A stretch of DNA of 26,888 nt from an uncultured Collinsella sp. (GTDB lineage: Bacteria; Actinomycetota; Coriobacteriia; Coriobacteriales; Coriobacteriaceae). Below, piece after piece: positions 21,066 through 26,888 of this stretch (positions are counted from its first letter, which is position 1; the number at the start of each line of letters is the position of its first letter). The stretch lies in NCBI GenBank assembly GCA_937896835.1, contig CALBOJ010000040.1:1-26888 (forward strand), in the 5' to 3' direction. The notes under the pieces were generated by a model. It did not search any database and was not told where the DNA came from. It saw only the letters and a program-made list of their open reading frames with translations. The position numbers were made by a program, and so were the translations under genes.

Positions 21066-23216
21066 CTAGTACTGGCTCTCGTGCTTGCTGAAGAAGTCGA
21101 AGCGCGGGGGTAGCGGCTTCACGCGGTGCTCGCCGGGCTTCTCGCCCAGGCTCTCCACAAACTCGTCCGTGGAGGCGAAGATGCTATCCCAGCTAAAGAA
21201 GGCGACCGGGTCGACGTCGAAGTACTCGCAGATGAGCTCGCAGCCGGCCGGGACAATGCCGTGCATGAGCACGGTCGCCACACGCAGTTCGGTAAAGGCG
21301 TCGACGAGGGCCTGCGTCATCGCGGCGTTGGCCGGCTCGCCCTCAAGCTTGTTGGCGGCCTTAGAGGCGTCGCTCCAGCGCTTGTTGGCGGCGCGCAGGT
21401 AGTCGTCGCACACGGCAAGCGCGCGGTGCGTCTCGAACTTGTACATGGCCTGCTCAAAGGCGAGGGCTGCCTGCTGGGCGGCTTCGACCACGGTGTCAGA
21501 AGCGGCACCGGCGGGGATGCAGCCGTTGCGGTAGGGGCTCTCGTCGCCTTCCTTGACGGCGACGCCGTAGAAGCAGCTGCGGGCCAGACGGTTGAACACG
21601 CCGGTCAAAAGGGCGCTCTCCTTAAGGGCCGGGTCGATAACGCGCTTGTCGTCGCAGGCGCGCACCTCGTTACCGTCCTTGTCCTTGCCGGTCACGCGCG
21701 TGTCGTATGCCTTGGGGCTAAAGCTCACCGGCTTCTCGGACAGGCCGAGCGACAGCCAATGCGCACGCATCTGCTCGCAGGTGTAGTGGTTGAGCAGGTC
21801 GTCTGCCGGCGGGGGAGGCGTCTGCGAGGACGAGCTGGCCTTTTTGCCCATGTAGAGCAGGTGGTAGCAGGCGCTGACGGTGCTCTGCGTGAGGTCCCAA
21901 CCCAGGGCCTCCCACATGGCGGTCTGCGCGATGCAGTAGAAGTAGATGTTGTCCTGACCGATGAACTGGTAGATCTGTGCGTCGTCCGAGCACCACCAGT
22001 CGCGCCAGTCGAGCGAGCTGTGCTGGTAGGTGGGCGCGGGGACCTGCGTGGAATCGGCGGCGGGCTCGCCCATGAGGGCGGCATCCTGAGCGGCGACGCC
22101 CTCGGTCACGCCGGCGGCCTTGGCATCGCGTGCGAGCACGGTGCGGGTGTAGCTGATGGGCGCCCACAGGCTCTCGGGCCAGCACCAGCAGGTGACGTCG
22201 GTCACGCCGTCGACCTCGGGCACCGGAACGCCCCAGTCGATGTTGCCGGTGATGCGGAAGGGCACGAGCGCCTTGCCGCTGCGGAAGCGCACGCCGCCGT
22301 TGGCGAGCACCGCGTGGGCGTCGTCGCGTTCCTTCCAGCTGGGGAAGGTGACGGTAAAGCTGCTCTTGTTGCCCTCGGGCTCCAGTACGGTGTGCTCGGG
22401 GAGCTGGTCCTCGACGGCGTCGAAGGCCTCGCGGAACTTGTTCTGGATGTAGAGCTGTGCCGGCAGCAGCCACTCCTCCATGGTCTTGGAGACCACGGAG
22501 CGAACCTGTGGGTTCTGGGCGAGCTTGGCGGTGTAGGTCTTCATAAAGTCGAGGTAGGCCGGCAGGTCGAAGTAGAGGTTGTCGACCGGGCGCAGCTCGG
22601 GCACCTCGCCAGTAAGCTGGCTTTTGGGCGCGATGAGCTCCTCGGGCTCAAACTGGTGACCCAGGTCGCATTCGTCGGCATAGGCTTTCTCGGATTTGCA
22701 GCCCTGGATGGGGCAGCGGCCGATGACCTGGCGGCCGTTGAGGAAAGTGCCGGCCTTGGCGTCGTAGAACTGCAGCGTGGAGCGCTTTGAGATGGTGCCC
22801 TGCTCGTGCAGGCGCTCGATAATCTCGGCGGTCACCTCGTTGTGAATCTGCGCAGCCGGCTCAAGGCCCGAGCCGCCGTAGATATCGCAGCTGATGTTGT
22901 AGTTGTTGAGGGTCGCGGCCTGGCGGGAGTGATTGGACTCGACGTACTCGTTAATGGACTTGTCGTAGCCCTCGTTCTCCTTGAGCTTGCGGTAGCTCTC
23001 CATGATGGGCGAGCCATAGCAGTCGGTGCCCGAGGTGAAGATGACGTTCTCGCGGCCCAGACGGTCGCGCAGGAAACGGGCGAAGAAGTCGGCCGGGACA
23101 AAGACGCCGCCAACGTGGCCAAAGTGAAGGCCCTTGTTGCCGTAGGGCTCGCCGGCGGTAACGATGGCGCGGCGAGGCCAGCTGGGACGGTCGTTCATGG
23201 AGTATTTGGATGCCAT
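21066..23216 (-). CDS. metG: Methionyl-tRNA synthetase-like class I aminoacyl-tRNA ligase, divergent
   Basis: A class I synthetase of the MetRS type that would attach methionine to tRNA. The 716-residue product has the nucleotide-site HFGH (31-34), a zinc finger in the connecting domain (Cys168, Cys173, Cys183, His187 in CPIQGCKSEKAYADECDLGH), NIDWGVPVPE (325-334) and FIGQDNIYFYCI (418-429), all typical of MetRS. The KMSKS loop is degenerate and reads MGKKASSSS (456-464), followed by a proline run. An insertion at about 280-318 and another at 365-400 separate conserved blocks. The C-terminal helical anticodon domain is present, but no EMAP-type tRNA-binding domain is. ATG 23216 follows AAGGAG. 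It may be a divergent MetRS or a paralogue; a canonical one elsewhere cannot be excluded. Confidence 0.8.
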   Translation of the reverse strand: MASKYSMNDRPSWPRRAIVTAGEPYGNKGLHFGHVGGVFVPADFFARFLRDRLGRENVIFTSGTDCYGSPIMESYRKLKENEGYDKSINEYVESNHSRQAATLNNYNISCDIYGGSGLEPAAQIHNEVTAEIIERLHEQGTISKRSTLQFYDAKAGTFLNGRQVIGRCPIQGCKSEKAYADECDLGHQFEPEELIAPKSQLTGEVPELRPVDNLYFDLPAYLDFMKTYTAKLAQNPQVRSVVSKTMEEWLLPAQLYIQNKFREAFDAVEDQLPEHTVLEPEGNKSSFTVTFPSWKERDDAHAVLANGGVRFRSGKALVPFRITGNIDWGVPVPEVDGVTDVTCWCWPESLWAPISYTRTVLARDAKAAGVTEGVAAQDAALMGEPAADSTQVPAPTYQHSSLDWRDWWCSDDAQIYQFIGQDNIYFYCIAQTAMWEALGWDLTQSTVSACYHLLYMGKKASSSSQTPPPPADDLLNHYTCEQMRAHWLSLGLSEKPVSFSPKAYDTRVTGKDKDGNEVRACDDKRVIDPALKESALLTGVFNRLARSCFYGVAVKEGDESPYRNGCIPAGAASDTVVEAAQQAALAFEQAMYKFETHRALAVCDDYLRAANKRWSDASKAANKLEGEPANAAMTQALVDAFTELRVATVLMHGIVPAGCELICEYFDVDPVAFFSWDSIFASTDEFVESLGEKPGEHRVKPLPPRFDFFSKHESQY

Positions 23217-23348
23217 GGGACTCCTTCGCATATGGTGAGAGCGCAGCCGGGTGCGAGGCCTGGCGACGCGGTGGTCAATTCGTGCATATCGTTCGACATT
23301 ATTGCACATGCGGGCGGGTGCGTGACGGGGGCGCTATCCTAAGATGCT

Positions 23349-23915
23349 ATGAATGAGATTTCCAACATACATGCGTTTGAAGACGAGGATTTCCTGCACG
23401 CCTGCTTTGTGTGGGGGATGGCCGTGCTTGGCGCATTTGCCGTGTGCCTGGTGCCGGTGTTTATGCTGCTGGGTGGGCCCGCGGATCTGGATGCGGCCGA
23501 CGCGGGCGGCTGGACGGCGGTCTTGGGCTGGATGGTCGGCTCGGTGGTCGTCTCTGCGGCGTCGTTTGCCGTGCATGAGCTGGTGCACGGTGCGTTTTTT
23601 AAGCTGCTGGCGCCCACGGGTGCGCACGTGACTTTTGGAGCGAACCGTGAGACGTGCATGATTTATGCCTGCGCTGAGGGGATTGTGTATTCGCGCCGGC
23701 GGTATGTGGCGATTTGCCTGGCGCCGACGGTTGTTGTGACGACAGCGTTTGCCCTGGGGTTTGCGTTTTCGGGCTATCCGCTGCTGTGCTATCTGGCGGC
23801 CGGCTTGCATTTGTCGGGCTGTGTGGGCGATTGGTGTTACGTGCGGACCATTTTGCGCGACCGCCGCATTGTCGCCTGCGAGGATACGTCCTTTGGCGTG
23901 CGCTTTTTTGGGTGA
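23349..23915 (+). CDS. DUF3267 zincin-like membrane protein
   Basis: A 188-residue multi-pass membrane protein with the metallopeptidase-type zinc motif H76-E-L-V-H80 inside helix SFAVHELVHGAFFKLL. This is the hallmark of DUF3267, a putative zincin family with no established substrate. Helices are visible at about 17-42, 57-78, 119-140 and 142-165. A possible third ligand is Asp161 in GCVGDW. The C-terminus is cytoplasmic and basic. ATG 23349 has no good ribosome site, and a TATCCT box lies only 10 bases upstream at 23334-23339, so the transcript may be leaderless. It is followed 10 bases later by queH and may be co-transcribed, but a role in queuosine metabolism is not evident. Confidence 0.8.
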   Translation: MNEISNIHAFEDEDFLHACFVWGMAVLGAFAVCLVPVFMLLGGPADLDAADAGGWTAVLGWMVGSVVVSAASFAVHELVHGAFFKLLAPTGAHVTFGANRETCMIYACAEGIVYSRRRYVAICLAPTVVVTTAFALGFAFSGYPLLCYLAAGLHLSGCVGDWCYVRTILRDRRIVACEDTSFGVRFFG

Positions 23916-23925
23916 GGAGATGTCG

Positions 23926-24501
23926 ATGAAGCCGTTGCTGCTGCATGCTTGCTGCGCGCCGTGCTCGCTGGAGCCGGTTCGCCTGCTGCGCGAGGAGGGG
24001 TTTGAGCCCACGATTTGCTGGACCAACCCCAATATTCAACCGCGCGATGAATGGCAGCGCCGCTTGGACGAGCTGCGCCGGTGGTGTGCCGATGGCGACA
24101 TCGAGCTCATCGAGGCAGGGGAGGACCGCGATCGCTGGGAGACCGGCGTGGCACCGCTGGGTGCCGATCGGCCTCGTCGCTGTCGCGCGTGCTATGCCCT
24201 GCGCTTGGCCGAGGCGTGCCGCGTGGCCCAGGAGCGCGGGTTTGAGTTTGTGGGCACGACGCTCGCCGTCTCGCCGTACCAGCTGTTCGATACCTGCAAT
24301 GACGTGCTTGAGCGCTTGGCGGCGGCACATGGGCTCACCCCGGTGATTCGCGATTTTCGCCCGTATTACCCCGAGGCGACTCGCCGTTCGCGCGAGCTTG
24401 GCATGTATCGGCAGAACTACTGTGGTTGCCGCTTCTCGGCTGTCGAGGCGGCCATGGACCGCGCCCGCATCCGCGACGAGCGCAAAGCCGCCAAAAAGTA
24501 G
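23926..24501 (+). CDS. queH: Epoxyqueuosine reductase QueH
   Basis: QueH (DUF208 family) reduces epoxyqueuosine to queuosine in tRNA, the last step of the pathway in organisms that lack QueG. The 191-residue product has the vicinal cysteines LLHACCAPCS near the N-terminus, the NPNIQPRDEW segment, RRCRACYALRLAE with two cysteines, FVGTTLAVSPYQLFD, and the terminal YRQNYCGC. The cysteines are the expected iron-sulfur and metal ligands. ATG 23926 is chosen because GGTGAGGAG sits 6 bases upstream; ATG 23920 would directly abut it. It is followed by queA on the same strand after 64 bases, which strongly supports the assignment. Cytoplasmic. Confidence 0.95.
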   Translation: MKPLLLHACCAPCSLEPVRLLREEGFEPTICWTNPNIQPRDEWQRRLDELRRWCADGDIELIEAGEDRDRWETGVAPLGADRPRRCRACYALRLAEACRVAQERGFEFVGTTLAVSPYQLFDTCNDVLERLAAAHGLTPVIRDFRPYYPEATRRSRELGMYRQNYCGCRFSAVEAAMDRARIRDERKAAKK

Positions 24502-24565
24502 TTCATTTGGGACGTCAGCCTGCTAGGATGTAGAGCGGACTTTAGCTATATAAGGAGAATCCGAC

Positions 24566-25783
24566 GTGTCTATGCGTACCGATGATTTTGACTATAACCT
24601 GCCCGAAGAGCTCATCGCCCAGGCGCCTGCCGAGCCGCGCGACTCCTGCCGCCTGCTGGTGGTTGATCGCAAAGGCTCCGAGACAGGAACGCCGCTAGAG
24701 CATGGCGGCACCGTCGAGCACCGCATCTTCCGTGACATCATCGACTATATCGAGCCGGGCGACGTGCTCGTCATCAACCAGACGCGTGTTATGCCGGCCC
24801 GCCTGATCGGTCGCAAGGCCGGCTCGGGCGGTGTGGTCGAGACGCTGCTGCTCAAGCGCCGCGAGGATATTGACCCGCTGGGTCACGTTTGGGAGTGCCT
24901 GGTCAAGCCGGGCAAGCGTCTGAAGCCCGGTGCTCAGATTGAGTATCGCGCCGGTGGCGCCCATGCGCCCGAGGGGGCTCCCGTGGTGCTGACGGCCGAG
25001 GTTGTCGACTTTGTCACCGATAGCCGCGGCGGCCGCCTGGTGCGTTTTGAGCCGGCGGGCTGCAATGCCGCTGGCGACCCGCGCACGCTCGACGAGGCCA
25101 TTCACGCCGCCGGTCACGTGCCGTTGCCGCCCTACATCACCGATTACGAGGGCGACCCCGAGAAGTACCAGACCGTGTACGCCATGAAGGAGGAGCACTC
25201 GGCCGCTGCTCCCACGGCTGGCCTGCACTTCACGCCCGAGCTCATGGCTGCCATCGAGGCCAAGGGCGCAAAGTTTGCCGCCGTCGAGCTCGAGGTGGGC
25301 ATCGACACCTTCCGCCTGGTGGAAGAGGACGACCCCATGCAGCACGTGATGCACACCGAGCGCTACCACGTGTCACAGGAGGTGGTCGACGCCGTGCATA
25401 AGGCGAAGGCCGAGGGCCATCGTGTGATTGCTGTCGGTACCACGGCGGTGCGCTCGCTCGAGAGCGCGTTTGACGCCGATGCTCCGGTGCCCGATCCGGC
25501 TGTGACGGCGCGCTATTTTGAAGGCCGCGAGGACGGCGCCGACACGCTCGGCCGCGGTGACATCGTGGTGCGCGAGAACGCCACGACGCAGCTCTACCTC
25601 ATGCCCGGCTCGACCTATCACGTGGTCGACGCGCTGATCACGAACTTCCACGTGCCGCGCTCCACGCTCATGATGCTCGTAAGCGCGCTTGCCACCCGCG
25701 ACCAGATCATGGATGCCTATGCCGCCGCCATCGAGGAGCGCTACCGCTTCTTCAGCTTTGGCGACGCCATGCTCATTTTGTAG
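24566..25783 (+). CDS. queA: S-adenosylmethionine:tRNA ribosyltransferase-isomerase QueA
   Basis: QueA moves the ribosyl part of SAM onto preQ1-modified tRNA and rearranges it to epoxyqueuosine, the substrate of QueH next door. The 405-residue product is about 50 longer than E. coli QueA, owing to insertions in the N-terminal RKGSETGTPLEHGG region and in the beta domain around AGGAHAPEGAP. Seen are DFDYNLPEELIAQAPAEPRD, DVLVINQTRVMPARL, the HSAAAPTAGLHFT motif, VGTTAVRSLES and the TNFHVPRSTLMMLVSAL end. The start is GTG 24566, 7-8 bases after AAGGAGA; ATG 24572 would be too far. No tgt, queC-F or queuosine-precursor transporter gene lies in the window, so the cell may make or salvage earlier intermediates using genes elsewhere. 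Confidence 0.96.
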   Translation: MSMRTDDFDYNLPEELIAQAPAEPRDSCRLLVVDRKGSETGTPLEHGGTVEHRIFRDIIDYIEPGDVLVINQTRVMPARLIGRKAGSGGVVETLLLKRREDIDPLGHVWECLVKPGKRLKPGAQIEYRAGGAHAPEGAPVVLTAEVVDFVTDSRGGRLVRFEPAGCNAAGDPRTLDEAIHAAGHVPLPPYITDYEGDPEKYQTVYAMKEEHSAAAPTAGLHFTPELMAAIEAKGAKFAAVELEVGIDTFRLVEEDDPMQHVMHTERYHVSQEVVDAVHKAKAEGHRVIAVGTTAVRSLESAFDADAPVPDPAVTARYFEGREDGADTLGRGDIVVRENATTQLYLMPGSTYHVVDALITNFHVPRSTLMMLVSALATRDQIMDAYAAAIEERYRFFSFGDAMLIL

Positions 25784-25904
25784 GTTACGGCGTTTTCCAA
25801 ACGCCGTAACCGGCCGACGCTGCGCGGGCCGCATTTGGACAATCTGACGTTCAACTTCAAGGGCGCGACCTTTGTAGTTACGCGGTTTTACCAAACCGCG
25901 TAAC
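25784..25904. repeat. Tandem pair of diverged hairpin units after queA
   Basis: Unit 1 begins with GTTACGGCGTTT/AAACGCCGTAAC (25784-25795 and 25799-25810) and unit 2 with GTTACGCGGTTT/AAACCGCGTAAC (25877-25888 and 25893-25904). Both stems are perfect. The bases after each hairpin are also alike (GACGCTGC, then CAATCTG.C.TTCAACTTC), so a roughly 93-base unit appears duplicated. The first hairpin begins 1 base after the queA stop. Confidence 0.75.
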
Positions 25905-25917
25905 CAGTTGACGCTGC

Positions 25918-26017
25918 AAACCCGCCAGAGCGGCAATCTGCCTTTCAACTTCGGCGGCATGACCAGAAGGTCAATGCCGCCTTGTTTCAAGGCACCTTGC
26001 TCGCTCTGGCGGGTTTT
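25918..26017 (+). terminator. Large branched hairpin, probable terminator of the queH-queA unit
   Basis: AAACCCGCCAGAGCG (25918-25932) pairs perfectly with CGCTCTGGCGGGTTT (26002-26016). An inner hairpin pairs GGCGGCATGACC (25953-25964) with GGTCAATGCCGCC (25969-25981) with one bulge. A TTTT run ends the outer right arm (26014-26017). It is far larger than needed for a terminator and may be a mobile repeat reused as one. Confidence 0.6.
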
Positions 26018-26061
26018 CGCTGTCGGTGCCAAAACATCGGCGTTGCCTTGGCTGTCAATGT

Positions 26062-26101
26062 GGCACTTGGGGACGTTCCTTTTGTGCCGGCACTTGGGGA
26101 C
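26062..26101. repeat. Short direct repeat GGCACTTGGGGAC
   Basis: The 13-mer occurs at 26062-26074 and 26089-26101, 27 bases apart, with GTTCCTTTTGTGCC after the first copy. Phrases like this recur in intergenic mobile repeats of several bacteria, in my recollection next to Y1-type REP transposases; no such transposase is in this window. Confidence 0.65.
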
Positions 26102-26126
26102 ACTCCTTGTAATCGTTGGGGAGTGG

Positions 26127-26888
26127 TTACTTGCTCGCGAACAGCCAGATCAAGATGATCACGAGAACTACGGCGACGATGCAGACGATGGCACCGGTGA
26201 ATTTGATGCGTGAGTCGCGGGTGCGCTCTCGTACGTCATCCTCGGTAGCCTCGAGCTGGGCGACTTCTCGCTCGGTCTCGGTGTGTTCGGCTTTGTCTCG
26301 GGCCAAGGACCCTGCAAGCGACTCGGTGATCTCTGGGTGGTCGTGCACCTCGGTCGCCTGTTCGATGATCGACTGCGCATGTGCGGCATCTGCTTGGGCG
26401 TTGGCGATGGTCTGCTCCTGTTGGCGGCGTGCCTTGTCCTCGGCAGTGATCTTCTCGCGCAGGTCGCGCTGACGAGTTGCGGCGGCAGTTTTCGCCGTCT
26501 GCAGCTCGTCGCGCGCGGCATCGGCTTCGGTCGTCACGGCTTGGTGCGCGCGTTTTGCGTCGGCGATAGGGGCTTGAGCCTGCTCGACGGCCTGCTCGGC
26601 TGCGGCAAGCGAGTGCTCAAGGTCGGCGGTGATGCGCGGGACATCTTCTTCGGCTTTACGCAGGGCATCTGCCGTGTCGGAGATCTGCATCGAGAGCTCG
26701 CTGGTGCGCACCGTATAGTTGGCGGGATTTGCCGAGGGATTGCGTTGCAGCTCGGCATACTCATGACGCAGCGTCTCGAGCTGGGCGCGCGTGGCGTCGA
26801 CGGTTTGTTGTGCGGCCGCAATGCCGGCGTCTCGCTCGGCCTTCACCTTGTCGCGGATGCGCTTGGAATCCTCAAGACGTCGAATGAG
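26127..26888 (-). CDS. Coiled-coil protein with C-terminal membrane anchor, N-terminus beyond the window
   Basis: The frame is open from the right edge to the stop at 26127-26129, so the gene starts outside the window; 253 residues are visible. Nearly all of it is charged, Ala/Glu/Gln/Arg-rich helix with heptad character (KAERDAGIAAAQQTVDATRA, through EEDVPRITADLEHSLAAAEQ and later REVAQLEATEDD). This is followed by a single C-terminal membrane helix (IKFTGAIVCIVAVVLVIILIWLF) and a short ASK end. It therefore looks like a tail-anchored coiled-coil protein facing the cytoplasm. The function is unknown; such proteins often carry an N-terminal zinc ribbon, but that region is not visible here. 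A GTG at 26846 would be a poor start and the open frame continues past it. Confidence 0.75.
   Translation of the reverse strand, partial: LIRRLEDSKRIRDKVKAERDAGIAAAQQTVDATRAQLETLRHEYAELQRNPSANPANYTVRTSELSMQISDTADALRKAEEDVPRITADLEHSLAAAEQAVEQAQAPIADAKRAHQAVTTEADAARDELQTAKTAAATRQRDLREKITAEDKARRQQEQTIANAQADAAHAQSIIEQATEVHDHPEITESLAGSLARDKAEHTETEREVAQLEATEDDVRERTRDSRIKFTGAIVCIVAVVLVIILIWLFASK

Noticed and set aside
21126..22790. 554-residue plus-strand frame inside the metG-like gene
   Set aside because: Opposite a gene with HFGH, zinc and anticodon domain signals; the translation is Gly/Val/Leu-rich and resembles nothing.
24502..24565. Possible preQ1 riboswitch before queA
   Set aside because: The 64-base gap shows no preQ1 aptamer pattern; only an AT-rich promoter-like stretch and a ribosome site are seen.

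Overview
The window looks like a chromosomal piece of a high-GC Gram-positive gut actinobacterium, most likely a Coriobacteriia member close to Collinsella. This is inferred, not proven. It rests on moderately high GC, Gram-positive style lipoprotein and membrane-anchored surface proteins, a C69 dipeptidase, a class III fructose bisphosphatase, a divergent MetRS-like protein of a type I associate with Coriobacteriia, and many intergenic hairpin repeats. No tRNA, rRNA, CRISPR array or replication origin was seen.

Layout, left to right. (1) Positions 1-823 hold the 3' end of a very GC-rich IS256-family element. Its right end appears to cut off the 3' end of a secreted, Tat-exported PI-PLC-like gene (minus strand). 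(2) A small lipoprotein gene (minus) follows. (3) A plus-strand run encodes a folate C1 pair (FchA-type cyclodeaminase/cyclohydrolase and a FolD variant), a C69 dipeptidase, a phasin-like helical protein and an ABC1/UbiB-type kinase, ending in a terminator. (4) A cobalamin riboswitch with its own promoter precedes a 1286-residue surface protein and a second 300-residue membrane-anchored protein. The first carries four transcobalamin-like DUF4430 domains, a PQQ-like propeller, an InlB-type repeat, a Lys/Asp/Ser linker and a C-terminal membrane anchor. The second carries one DUF4430 domain. Their unit closes with a terminator at 13886. (5) Minus-strand genes follow: two GtrA-like membrane proteins and class III fructose-1,6-bisphosphatase, with a perfect dyad upstream of fbp. 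(6) DegV (plus), a conserved TIM-barrel protein (minus), a 56-residue membrane protein (plus), an RsmB/RsmF-type rRNA methyltransferase (minus) and a MetRS-like synthetase (minus) follow, with an elaborate nest of inverted repeats between the last two. (7) A DUF3267 zincin-like membrane protein, QueH and QueA (plus) form a queuosine end-stage cluster, followed by 340 bases of repeats. (8) A coiled-coil, C-terminally membrane-anchored protein (minus) runs off the right edge.

Two observations stand out. The B12-riboswitch-controlled DUF4430 pair is a good candidate for a cell-surface corrinoid capture system not accompanied here by any btu or ECF transporter gene. The FolD protein has lost the lysine and glutamine used for the cyclohydrolase step and sits 2 bases behind a dedicated FchA-type gene, which suggests a split of the two activities between partners.
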